Assembly: GCA_051876355.1 (NCBI GenBank) | Contig: JBJEHU010000064.1 | Location: forward strand, 1 to 21,893 | Direction of reading: 5' to 3' | DNA length: 21,893 nt | Source: Olsenella_L sp051876355 | GTDB taxonomy: Bacteria > Actinomycetota > Coriobacteriia > Coriobacteriales > Atopobiaceae | In this document: positions 7,290 through 14,726 of the stretch, piece after piece | Layout of the letters: each line of letters starts with the position of its first letter | Position numbering within the stretch: position 1 is the stretch's first letter | Notes under the pieces: model-generated | Told to the model about the DNA's origin: nothing | The model's input: only the letters and a program-made list of their open reading frames with translations | Database searches by the model: none | Position numbers and translations under genes: made by a program

Positions 7290-8795
7290 CTACGACTGGC
7301 GCACGAGCACAGCGCCGTGGCCTCCAAGAATCTGCCAAACCCCCGGACCGAGGAGACGGATCAGGTACTTGCGCTCGGCACGTGCGAGGTCGGGCACCGC
7401 GTCCACCCGGGTGAGCAGGAACGGTGCGAGGCGGTTGAACTCAGACTGCGGACGTGTCTCCCCGTGGATGTTGATGAGGATATCGCCTGAGATGCAGATG
7501 TGCTGCGTGCGGTCGATGAGGACGGTCTCGCCCTTCACGTGCCCGCCCTTCCCCTCATAGACCTCGAAGGAGAAGGGAGCATGCTCGAACGTCACGGGAT
7601 TGCCCGCTTCGTCGACACAGCGTGCAATCGGCTCTTCCGCATCCTCCGGGCGCCTGCCGAGGCTCGAGAAGAGGTCTCCCTCAGGCGGCACATAGCGGCT
7701 GAAGAGGTTCGCAAGGCGCGAGAACGCAAGGCCGCGCGGCTCCTGCTCGCGCCAGTCGGGCTCCCCTTCCCGCTGGCGGGCATAGTTCTCGATCACATGC
7801 TCCGAGGCGAAGGCATGGCTGAAGAGGCCGATCGTGCCCGAATGGTCCGCATCTCCATGGGAAAGCACGACCGTGCCCTCCCCCGGCTTCCAGCCTGGGC
7901 AGAGGCTCTCGATCTCGCGGGCAAGCTCGTCTCTGAAGACGGCAAAGCCGGTATCGACGAAGAGCGGCCCCTCATCGCCGAAGAGGATCCAGGTATCGGA
8001 GCCGCAGGGAGGCTCAATCAAGGCGCAGGAAGCGCCGCCCGGTGCCGTGAAGCGTGTCGTACGCACGGCCTCGGCATATGCGTCTCCGCGGTAGCGCTCT
8101 ATCGTCTGCGCGAACTGGCGCACGTAGTCGAATGGCTTGAACGGATCGCGCGACTCCGTCTCGAGGACCTGGATGAGCCTGTTCGCGTTCACCATGACCC
8201 GCTTTGCCTGCGCTTCCGTGAAGCCGCAGATCTTCTTGATGTCCTTCGCGAATGGCTCGTAGAAGAGCGTGTTGTCGATCAGGTAGTGCTCATGCCCAAA
8301 CGGAAGCTGGCGGCAGGGGCAGATCTTCTGCACTTCGTCCAGGAAGACCTGGAGACGTGCCGGATCGTCCACATAGATGCCGGCACGCACGACCTCCGCA
8401 TCAGGGCCCGTAGGCTCTGAGCCCACCGCTTCGAGCGCAGCGCCCACATGGTAGTCCTGGGCCCGCGCATTGAGATACGTGAGCGAGAATCCGTAGCGGT
8501 CGCAGAGTGCCAGAAACGGCGTGAACGAGCCCTTCGCATCCGGCAGCGTGAACTCGAGGAGGACGACCCTGCCCCAGAGCCTCTGGCCGGCAAGCATGTG
8601 CCTGTCCCTGAGCTCTGCCTCAGCCGCATCGAGCGCCTCCACGCTTCCCTCGGCTTCGATGAAGAGCGTATGCACATCGATGACCTTGTTGTAGCTCACG
8701 CGCTTGATATCGAGGCCATGGGCAGCGAAGAGCCGGTCCTCGGCCAGGAACGCTCCAGGCTCGTCGTCGAGCGCGAGCACGAATGAACGATGCAT
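7290..8795 (-). CDS. MBL-fold metallo-hydrolase with N-terminal ACT-like region
   Basis: A 501-aa cytoplasmic protein. The C-terminal part (from about residue 245) is a metallo-beta-lactamase fold. It opens with a beta-hairpin region ending LFVDTG (278-283), then has the metal motif HGDADH (H313, D315, D317, H318), the downstream ligands H419 in GGHVKG and D438 in SGDIL, and H493 in GGHG near the end. The first ~165 residues resemble tandem ACT-type ligand-binding modules: FVLALDDEPGAFLAEDRLFAAHGLDI, then LLEFTLPDAKGSFTPFLALCDRYGFSL. Residues 165-245 are a helical linker I do not recognise. This suggests a hydrolase controlled by a small ligand, but substrate and ligand are unknown. The ATG at 8795 has AAGGAG (complement of 8801-8806) at 5 nt. 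It starts 15 bp after the metallophosphoesterase stop, in the same operon. Confidence 0.78.
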   Translation of the reverse strand: MHRSFVLALDDEPGAFLAEDRLFAAHGLDIKRVSYNKVIDVHTLFIEAEGSVEALDAAEAELRDRHMLAGQRLWGRVVLLEFTLPDAKGSFTPFLALCDRYGFSLTYLNARAQDYHVGAALEAVGSEPTGPDAEVVRAGIYVDDPARLQVFLDEVQKICPCRQLPFGHEHYLIDNTLFYEPFAKDIKKICGFTEAQAKRVMVNANRLIQVLETESRDPFKPFDYVRQFAQTIERYRGDAYAEAVRTTRFTAPGGASCALIEPPCGSDTWILFGDEGPLFVDTGFAVFRDELAREIESLCPGWKPGEGTVVLSHGDADHSGTIGLFSHAFASEHVIENYARQREGEPDWREQEPRGLAFSRLANLFSRYVPPEGDLFSSLGRRPEDAEEPIARCVDEAGNPVTFEHAPFSFEVYEGKGGHVKGETVLIDRTQHICISGDILINIHGETRPQSEFNRLAPFLLTRVDAVPDLARAERKYLIRLLGPGVWQILGGHGAVLVRQS

Positions 8796-8810
8796 GCCAT
8801 CTCCTTCCGA

Positions 8811-9530
8811 TCAGCTGAAATAGGTGTACCCGGCACCGAGGATTCCTGCCTCCTGGGCTGTAAGCCCATCGCTTTTCCTGAGGCAGCGCTTGTTTACCCA
8901 GGACTCCTTCCAGCCATAGGAGAGCCGGGGTGCCGGCGGGACATCGAGCATCGTATAGCCATAGGCATTGATCACATGCGTGCCGCCTTCGAGCACACGC
9001 TCGCGCTTGAAGTCCGGGATATAGCTGGCATGCACATGCCCATGTATGTGATAGCTGGGATGCCAGCGCTCGACGAAGCCGTTGAAGCACTCGAAGCCCT
9101 GGTGGGGCAGGTCGGGAAGGTCGCCGATGCCCCGCTCCGGTGCATGCGTGAGCAGGATGTCAAGACCGCCCAGAAGCCTCAGCTGGGGCTCGATGCGGCG
9201 TATCTGGCGCTCCATCTCGCGCTCTGTATACATATATTTTCCGTCACGGTATTTCCTCGAGCCACCGAGGCCCGCGATGCGGATGCCCCGGTAGACATAG
9301 ACGGAATCATCGAGACAGATGCAGCCTCCCGGAGCAGTCTTCCTGAACTTGTCGTCGTGGTTCCCGTGCACATAGAGAAGCGGCCGGTTGAGCATCGTGA
9401 CCAGGAACTCGAGATAGTCGGGATCCAGGTCTCCAGCAGCGAGGACAAGGTCCACATCCTCGAAGCGGCGCTTGTTGAAGGCACCCCAGAGCGCCCGCTC
9501 CTCGACATCGGCAATTGCAAGAATGTGCAT
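8811..9530 (-). CDS. Calcineurin-like metallophosphoesterase
   Basis: A 239-aa metal-dependent phosphoesterase. Visible motifs are GDLD (D34 in AAGDLDPDYL), GNHDD (56-60), the LTHAPERG histidine (H129) and GHVH (164-167). The first motif, normally D-x-H, reads D8-V9-E10 here, so a glutamate replaces the usual first metal-ligand histidine. I recall the same change in some clostridial homologues, so it may be a subfamily trait rather than a loss of function. The substrate is unknown. The reading frame continues upstream to 9689 inside the BMP gene; the ATG at 9530 is chosen because it starts the first beta strand and lies 4 bp after the stop of the upstream gene, which implies translational coupling. 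Confidence 0.88.
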   Translation of the reverse strand: MHILAIADVEERALWGAFNKRRFEDVDLVLAAGDLDPDYLEFLVTMLNRPLLYVHGNHDDKFRKTAPGGCICLDDSVYVYRGIRIAGLGGSRKYRDGKYMYTEREMERQIRRIEPQLRLLGGLDILLTHAPERGIGDLPDLPHQGFECFNGFVERWHPSYHIHGHVHASYIPDFKRERVLEGGTHVINAYGYTMLDVPPAPRLSYGWKESWVNKRCLRKSDGLTAQEAGILGAGYTYFS

Positions 9531-9534
9531 CTCT

Positions 9535-11490
9535 CTAGGCACCTTCCTGCGTGTTCTTCGGTACCTCGGGAAGCGAGCTTTCCGCTGGCTTCCAGTCGGA
9601 AGGAAGCTCTCCTTCGACATTCGCCGCAAGCCAGTCGAGCGAGACGATATCGGACGGCGCAAGCTTCTCTCCGGTGACAGAGGTGCCATCCTGCTTCAGG
9701 ATTGTCCCCCCGAAGGGGCGGAGCGTTCCCGCCTTGATATCATGCTCAAGGAGCTCGACGAGCCTCTTGGAGGATTCGGGCAGCGTCGGCGAGAGCACGA
9801 TATCGATCACGCCGGAAGAGAGGCCGTACCAGTAGCTCATGGCCTGGGCATCGCCTGTCATCTTCGGAAGCTCGATGCGCCCCTCCCCTTCCTGGAGTGC
9901 CGGCGGCAGCGCCCCCTGAAGGAGGCTCCTCATGATGAGCTCATAGTAGCGGCCCCAGTGCCAGACCGGCACGGCGAGGTTGTGGACATGGCCATCCTCG
10001 AGCGTATAGAGGCCGAAGGCAGAAGGCTCGCCGACGGGGGCGGTCACATCGTTTCCGGAGATGAGCGGCGCCCCGTGCCACTTCTCGAGGTCTGCCTCGA
10101 AGAACTCCGTCCGCTCGCCGCGCCTGCTCCACGACAGGAGCACCTGAGAGCGCGGGTCGGTGAGTGCCGCGCCAAGCGCGAATGCATCGATCTCCGATAC
10201 CGTGCCGAAGATCGGGACATGGGCATGATAGAGGAGCCTATGGTCCTCAGAGAGGCTTGCCGCCAGGGCACCGAGGATGAACTTCGCCTCGTACATCCTG
10301 CCGAAGTAGGAGCGCACCGACTGGTGCGGCAGCGTGATCGAGCAGTTGAGGAAGCGGACATCCGGATACATGACGGCTTCCTTCACGGTCGCCTGCATGA
10401 GGGTAGGAGACGTCGTGAAGACGATGCCAGCACCCTGGGCGCAGGCATCCTGGATGGCTTCGGCGACAGCCACGTCGTTCGAGCAGCCTTCGTAGGAGAT
10501 GGTCTCGACGACGCCGGAGAGCCGCTCTGCCATCTCCTTCCTTCCCTCCTCATGCGCACGCACCCAGGCGGAGTCCTCTGCCGTCCCTTCATGGATGAAG
10601 GCAGCGATGACAGGCTTCTGCCCCGTCTGGGGAAGACGCCCCAGGACGGAGGAGATGATTGACTTCGGCGCGGTCTTCGGCTCGTCCACGAGCACGACCG
10701 GACCTTCCTCGCCGTCGAGCGTCGACCCCTGGAAGACAAGCTCCTTCCAAATCTTCTGGATGCGGTCGAGCACGATCGAAGACGGCGTCTCGAGCAGGCG
10801 GTCCTGGCCGAAGAACGAGAGGTAGATGAGGAGGGCATCAGAGGCCGTGACATCGAGGTGCCAGCCGCCGGAACGGAAGAACATCTCCGCAAAGAAGTAG
10901 TACGTCGACCTCAGATACTGTACGAGCTCGTCCGGCCACTTCTTCTTGAGGTCCTGTCCGAAGTACCCCGCAAGCTTTGCGTAGGAGCCAGGAAGCGTGA
11001 AGTCAATCTCGAAGAGCGGGCAGACATTCCAGAACGCGAGGAACTCCTGGTACGTGTCATCGGCCTCGCTCGGCACGAGACGGGTGACCTCCGCCTCGAT
11101 CGTCTGCGCGCCGAGATACTTCATCACCGAGGTGCGCTTGTTGCCTTCGAGCACATAGAAGCGGTGCAGGAACTCATAGACCTTGATGGGATCGCGGAAG
11201 CCCTCTGTAACCTGGATCTCATAGAGGTTCGACCACTTCATAGCGAACTCGGAATTCTGGGGAAGGATCGGCAGGAACGTGCGCGAGAACGCGACCTGCC
11301 TGCCTTCCGTGCGCGTGCCTACGACCTGCGAGAGCGGAATCTCGTACCTGCCAAGCGGCTTCTCCCCGGCGAACGATTCCTCGCCCGTGATCGAATCGAG
11401 CGCCGTCAGATAGGGATGGCGGCCCTGCGCCTGTGCCTTCCGGCAGTCGCGCTCGCCCTGCTTCATCGCTTTGCGGTAATTCTCGTCCAT
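9535..11490 (-). CDS. BMP-family (PnrA-like) ligand-binding protein with ParB-like N-terminus, no signal peptide
   Basis: This 651-aa protein combines two modules. Residues about 45-140 look like a ParB/sulfiredoxin-type fold: RYEIPLSQVVGTRTEGR, then a segment ending FYVLEGNKRTSVMKYLGA, where the EGNKR core resembles the ParB-nuclease EGNRR-type motif. Residues about 290-600 resemble the BMP (basic membrane protein/PnrA/Med) periplasmic-binding fold: IAAFIHEGTAEDSAW, FTTSPTLMQATVKEA and GRMYEAKFILGALAA. There is no lipoprotein or Sec signal; the N-terminus is hydrophilic (MDENYRKAMKQGERD). It is therefore probably a cytoplasmic sensor or regulator, not a transporter subunit, and no ABC permease genes lie nearby. 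The ATG at 11490 has AAGGTG at 6-nt spacing. It is the first gene of the minus-strand cluster. The BMP call is good; the ParB-like call is by motif only. Confidence 0.75.
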   Translation of the reverse strand: MDENYRKAMKQGERDCRKAQAQGRHPYLTALDSITGEESFAGEKPLGRYEIPLSQVVGTRTEGRQVAFSRTFLPILPQNSEFAMKWSNLYEIQVTEGFRDPIKVYEFLHRFYVLEGNKRTSVMKYLGAQTIEAEVTRLVPSEADDTYQEFLAFWNVCPLFEIDFTLPGSYAKLAGYFGQDLKKKWPDELVQYLRSTYYFFAEMFFRSGGWHLDVTASDALLIYLSFFGQDRLLETPSSIVLDRIQKIWKELVFQGSTLDGEEGPVVLVDEPKTAPKSIISSVLGRLPQTGQKPVIAAFIHEGTAEDSAWVRAHEEGRKEMAERLSGVVETISYEGCSNDVAVAEAIQDACAQGAGIVFTTSPTLMQATVKEAVMYPDVRFLNCSITLPHQSVRSYFGRMYEAKFILGALAASLSEDHRLLYHAHVPIFGTVSEIDAFALGAALTDPRSQVLLSWSRRGERTEFFEADLEKWHGAPLISGNDVTAPVGEPSAFGLYTLEDGHVHNLAVPVWHWGRYYELIMRSLLQGALPPALQEGEGRIELPKMTGDAQAMSYWYGLSSGVIDIVLSPTLPESSKRLVELLEHDIKAGTLRPFGGTILKQDGTSVTGEKLAPSDIVSLDWLAANVEGELPSDWKPAESSLPEVPKNTQEGA

Positions 11491-11522
11491 GCAATCACCT
11501 TGTCCTGTCCATCAGCTCTTCC

Positions 11523-11528
11523 ACTATA
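11523..11528 (-). promoter_or_regulatory. Putative -10 element for the six-gene minus-strand cluster
   Basis: TATAGT on the minus strand, 32 nt before the ATG at 11490. It is the best -10-like hexamer in the 159-bp divergent gap shared with larE. No good -35 is visible, so the call is tentative. Confidence 0.35.
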
Positions 11529-11610
11529 AGGTTTCCCAAAGACTGCCTGTCCGTGCACACGCACATCTGTCCGGGGTGTTACAGACTCGTTCCACAAACC
11601 CCGCTTTTGC

Positions 11611-11616
11611 TACGCT
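11611..11616 (+). promoter_or_regulatory. Putative -10 element for larEBC
   Basis: TACGCT fits the loose TAnnnT -10 of high-GC Gram-positives and lies 33 nt before the larE ATG. A 6-bp inverted repeat (CGGGGT 11572-11577 with ACCCCG 11598-11603) lies just upstream and could be a regulator site, or chance. I see no recognisable nickel riboswitch in this gap. Confidence 0.3.
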
Positions 11617-11649
11617 TGAGGCAGCAAAACTGCGCACGAAGGGAACCAT

Positions 11650-12504
11650 ATGCCAGAACCATTCACCGCCTCGGCAGCAGAGCACGCAAAGCTCGAGGTG
11701 CTCAGGAACTATCTCCAGGAGCTCGGATCGGTCGCGGTCGCCTTCTCCGGAGGCGTCGACTCGACATTCCTCCTGAAGGTTGCCCACGACACGCTTGGGG
11801 ACAAGGCAATAGCCATAACGGCACGCTCCGAGTCCTTCCCCGTGAGGGAGTTCCATGAGGCGGAGGACTTCTGCCAGAAGGAGGGCATCCGCCATCTCTC
11901 TGTAGCCTCCGAAGAGCTCGACATCCCCGGCTTCAGCCACAATCCGACGAACCGCTGCTATCTCTGCAAGAAGGAGTTCTTCTCGGAGATCCTGAAGAAG
12001 AAGGACGAGGAAGGATTTGCCTATCTCCTCGAAGGCTCGAACAAGGACGACGAGGGAGACTACCGTCCCGGCCTCAAGGCCGTGGCCGAGCTCGGCGTGA
12101 AGTCGCCCCTCAGGCATGCCGGCCTCTGGAAGCAGGAGATCCGCGACCTCAGCCGCGAGATGGGCCTTCCGACCTGGCGGAAGCAGTCCTTTGCCTGCCT
12201 TTCCTCCCGCTTCGTCTACGGCGAGGAAATCACGCGCCAGAAGCTTCAGATGGTCGACAGGTCGGAGCAGTTCCTGCTCGACCGCGGCTTCCACCAGCTG
12301 CGCGTGAGGATCCACCAGGAAGGAAAGACCGGCGCCATCGCCCGCATCGAAGTCGCCCCCGAAGAGCTCCAGAAGCTCCTCGATATGCGCCTCGAAGTTG
12401 CAGAAGCGCTCAAGTCCTATGGCTTCTCCTATGTGACGATGGACCTTCTTGGCTACCGCACGGGATCCATGAACGAGACGCTCACGGCAGAAGAGAAGGC
12501 GTAG
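11650..12504 (+). CDS. larE: ATP-dependent sacrificial sulfur transferase LarE
   Basis: LarE adds sulfur to the pyridinium dicarboxylate mononucleotide made by LarB, the second step of nickel-pincer nucleotide (NPN) cofactor synthesis. The 284-aa protein has the PP-loop pyrophosphatase motif SGGVDS (33-38) in the N-terminal adenylation domain. The family segment NRCYLCKKEFF follows (C103, C106), then EGSNKDD, and KQSFACLSSR with C183. C183 aligns with the sacrificial cysteine of Lactobacillus plantarum LarE (C176). C103, C106 and C183 together could alternatively hold an Fe-S cluster, as in LarE versions that recycle sulfur; sequence alone does not decide. The ATG at 11650 has AAGGG 6 nt upstream. 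It is the first gene of larE-larB-larC, with larB 4 bp downstream. Confidence 0.95.
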   Translation: MPEPFTASAAEHAKLEVLRNYLQELGSVAVAFSGGVDSTFLLKVAHDTLGDKAIAITARSESFPVREFHEAEDFCQKEGIRHLSVASEELDIPGFSHNPTNRCYLCKKEFFSEILKKKDEEGFAYLLEGSNKDDEGDYRPGLKAVAELGVKSPLRHAGLWKQEIRDLSREMGLPTWRKQSFACLSSRFVYGEEITRQKLQMVDRSEQFLLDRGFHQLRVRIHQEGKTGAIARIEVAPEELQKLLDMRLEVAEALKSYGFSYVTMDLLGYRTGSMNETLTAEEKA

Positions 12505-12508
12505 GTCC

Positions 12509-13273
12509 ATGGAGCGCGCAGAGCTCAAGCACCTCTTGGCCCAGGTACAGGAAGGCACGGTCTCGCTCGACGATGCCACAGCAAAGCTCAGCGAGGCACC
12601 GCTTGTCGATCTGGGCTACGCTGTGCCAGACCTTTCCCGCGGCATCCGCCAGGGAGCGACCGAAGTCATCTACGGTGCCGGAAAGACGGCAGCGCAGATT
12701 GCCGGCATCGCCGATGCCCTCATGGCACATGGGGAGACGAGGATCTTGATCACCCGCCTCGACGAGGAGAAGGCAGAAGAGACGAAGAGGCTCCTGCACG
12801 ATGCGGGAAGCTTCCGCTACGAGAAGACGCCCCGCTTGGGCATCATCGGCGACGCACCGGAGCCTGATGGACAGGGCACAGTCCTTGTCCTTGCTGCCGG
12901 CACAAGCGATCTCTACTGCGCAGAGGAGGCAGCTGTGACAGCCGAGATGCTCGGCAGCCGCGTCAAGCGCGTCTACGACGTCGGCGTCGCCGGCATCCAC
13001 CGCCTCCTTGCCCATACAGACGATATCCAGCATGCCACAGCCATCGTGTGCGTTGCCGGCATGGAAGGTGCCCTTGCCTCTGTCGTCGGCGGCCTTGCTG
13101 CCTGTCCCGTCATCGCCGTTCCCACAAGCGTCGGCTATGGGGCATCCTTCGGCGGCGTGGCAGCGCTCCTCTCGATGCTCAACTCCTGTGCAAGCGGTGT
13201 CTCGGTCGTGAATATCGACAACGGATTCGGGGCAGGCTATCAGGCGAACCTCATCAATCATGTAGGGAAGTAG
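12509..13273 (+). CDS. larB: Nickel-pincer cofactor biosynthesis protein LarB (carboxylase/hydrolase)
   Basis: LarB carboxylates the pyridinium ring of nicotinic acid adenine dinucleotide and cleaves its phosphoanhydride, giving the precursor that LarE then sulfurates. The 254-aa product has a helical N-terminal region with the LarB segment GYAVPDLSRGIRQGATEVIYGAGK (start 37). Its C-terminal domain resembles AIR carboxylase (PurE): VLAAGTSD (127-134), CVAGMEGALASVVGG, PVIAVPTSVGYGASFGG and LNSCASGVSVVNIDNGFGA. C227 in LNSCASG fits the catalytic cysteine that forms the cysteinyl-pyridine intermediate (C221 in L. plantarum). It starts 4 bp after larE and ends 8 bp before larC, so the three are one operon. 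The ribosome-binding site is weak, consistent with coupled translation. Confidence 0.95.
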   Translation: MERAELKHLLAQVQEGTVSLDDATAKLSEAPLVDLGYAVPDLSRGIRQGATEVIYGAGKTAAQIAGIADALMAHGETRILITRLDEEKAEETKRLLHDAGSFRYEKTPRLGIIGDAPEPDGQGTVLVLAAGTSDLYCAEEAAVTAEMLGSRVKRVYDVGVAGIHRLLAHTDDIQHATAIVCVAGMEGALASVVGGLAACPVIAVPTSVGYGASFGGVAALLSMLNSCASGVSVVNIDNGFGAGYQANLINHVGK

Positions 13274-13281
13274 GCTGAGCT

Positions 13282-14589
13282 ATGGGTAATATGCTGTACC
13301 TGTCCTGCGAGACAGGCATCTCTGCAGATATGGTCGTCGGCGCGCTCCTCGACCTCGGTGCGAACCAGCAGAAGCTCGAGGTCGCGCTTGCGAGCCTGCC
13401 GCTCGATGGCTATACGGTCAAGATCTCGAAGAAGCAGGTCTCAAGCATCGTGGCCACCGATTTCGATGTGGAGCTCGACGAGGACAACCACGACCACGAC
13501 ATGGCATGGCTGTATGGAGACCTCGACCACGAAGATGAGCACGAGCACCACCATCACCACCACGATCATGAGCATCATGAACATGAGCACCATCACGAGC
13601 ACCGCGGCCTTGCAGAGATCGAGAGCATCATCGATGCCGGCGAGCTCACGCCCCGTGCAAACGAGCTGGCCAAGAAGATCTTCCGCATCGTCGCCGAAGC
13701 AGAATCGCGTGCCCACGGCGTGCCTATCGAGGAGGTTCATTTCCACGAAGTCGGTGCCGTCGACTCGATTGTCGATACCGTCGCTGCCGCTGTCTGCGCA
13801 GACGATCTTGATATCGAGCGCACGTACGTAGGACCTCTCGCCGAAGGCACAGGCCGCATCCGTACGCAGCACGGCGTCCTCTCGATTCCGGTTCCGGCCG
13901 TGGCAAATATCTGCGAGAGCCATAGGCTTGCACTTGCCACGACAGGACGCACAGGCGAGCTCGTGACGCCGACCGGTGCCGCCATCGCCGCTGCCCTCAA
14001 GACCGAAGAGGCACTCCCCTCCTCCTGGAAGATCCTTGCCTCGGGCACAGGATCGGGCAAGCGCGACTATCACCCTGTGAGCACCGTGCGTGCCTACCTG
14101 ATCGAGCCCCAGGATGCCCCGAAGAAGGGCGCAGCTGCCGATGCCTGCGGAGGTGCTGCCAACGTCTGGAAGCTCGAGTGCGAGGTCGATGACGCGACAG
14201 GCGAGGCACTTGGCTACACGATGGAGCACCTCTTCGATGCAGGAGCGCTCGAGGCCCACTTCCTGCCGGTATTCATGAAGAAGGACAGGCCGGCCTGGCA
14301 GATCCAGGTCCTCTGCACTGAAGAGACGAGAGAGACCATGGAACGTATCCTCTTCGAGGACACGACGACCATAGGCATCCGCCGCTATCCGTACCAGCGG
14401 ACGACGCTTCCCCGCCGCATCGACACTGTCCAGACCGAGATCGGCCCTGCCGACATCAAGATCGTGACGATGCCTGACGGCACGGAGCGCGCCTACCCCG
14501 AATACGACTCCGTCGCAGCGCTCGCAAAGGCCCAGAATCTCCCCTTCCAGACTGCGTGGCGTCTGGTCTTGAAGAGCCTCGACGCATAA
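13282..14589 (+). CDS. larC: Nickel insertion protein LarC with histidine-rich insert, single ORF
   Basis: LarC is the CTP-dependent cyclometallase that inserts nickel into the LarE product to complete the NPN cofactor. The 435-aa protein begins MGNMLYLSCETGISADMVVGALLDLG, the family N-terminus. It has a His/Glu/Asp-rich insert at residues 70-107 with 18 histidines, then the conserved EEVHFHEVGAVDSIVDTV and TPTGAAIAAAL segments, and a C-terminal domain with WKLECEVDDATGEALGY. L. plantarum splits LarC into larC1/larC2 joined by a programmed frameshift; here it is one continuous frame. The His-rich segment is common in LarC and probably stores or handles nickel. The ATG at 13282 is used; an ATG at 13291 is an alternative. 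A strong terminator ends the operon. The lactate racemase gene larA is not in the window. Confidence 0.95.
   Translation: MGNMLYLSCETGISADMVVGALLDLGANQQKLEVALASLPLDGYTVKISKKQVSSIVATDFDVELDEDNHDHDMAWLYGDLDHEDEHEHHHHHHDHEHHEHEHHHEHRGLAEIESIIDAGELTPRANELAKKIFRIVAEAESRAHGVPIEEVHFHEVGAVDSIVDTVAAAVCADDLDIERTYVGPLAEGTGRIRTQHGVLSIPVPAVANICESHRLALATTGRTGELVTPTGAAIAAALKTEEALPSSWKILASGTGSGKRDYHPVSTVRAYLIEPQDAPKKGAAADACGGAANVWKLECEVDDATGEALGYTMEHLFDAGALEAHFLPVFMKKDRPAWQIQVLCTEETRETMERILFEDTTTIGIRRYPYQRTTLPRRIDTVQTEIGPADIKIVTMPDGTERAYPEYDSVAALAKAQNLPFQTAWRLVLKSLDA
13489..13602 (+). other. Histidine-rich metal-binding segment of LarC
   Basis: Codons 70-107 of larC encode 18 His among Glu and Asp, including six consecutive His (residues 89-94). 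Such stretches bind Ni2+ or Zn2+. The CAC/CAT and GAG/GAT codons are mixed, so it is a true coding run rather than a simple DNA repeat. The assignment to nickel storage is an inference from the gene's role. Confidence 0.75.
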
Positions 14590-14615
14590 GCAACTTGCTT
14601 TACGCAATGCATATC

Positions 14616-14653
14616 AAGGCCGGAAGAAGCAGCCCAGCTTCTTCCGGCCTTTT
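14616..14653 (+). terminator. Intrinsic terminator after larC
   Basis: A perfect 15-bp stem (AAGGCCGGAAGAAGC at 14616-14630 with GCTTCTTCCGGCCTT at 14637-14651) has a 6-nt loop, and the downstream side ends in TTTT then CATCTCT. It ends the larEBC operon 27 bp after the larC stop. Confidence 0.88.
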
Positions 14654-14705
14654 CATCTCTGGACAGAGTCCGCCACAAGATCTGCCTCCGAAAAGCCTTT
14701 TCAAG

Positions 14706-14719
14706 ATGTTGCGCAACAT
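14706..14719. promoter_or_regulatory. 14-bp perfect palindrome upstream of the surface protein gene
   Basis: ATGTTGCGCAACAT is self-complementary over its full length and lies 100 bp before the ATG at 14819. Its length and symmetry suit a dimeric helix-turn-helix repressor site. No regulator gene is adjacent. There is no T-run, so it is not a terminator. Inference from symmetry only. Confidence 0.45.
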
Positions 14720-14726
14720 TCTGAAG

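Noticed and set aside
11491..11649. Nickel or other riboswitch upstream of larE
   Set aside because: Only a short 6-bp inverted repeat was found; the gap is too short and lacks any riboswitch pattern I recognise.
11524..12579. 351-aa minus-strand ORF opposite larE
   Set aside because: Antisense of a well-identified LarE; it would also cross the divergent promoter region.
13441..14607. 388-aa minus-strand ORF opposite larC
   Set aside because: Antisense shadow; the Val/Met-rich run mirrors the His codons of LarC. It also overlaps nothing that would express it.
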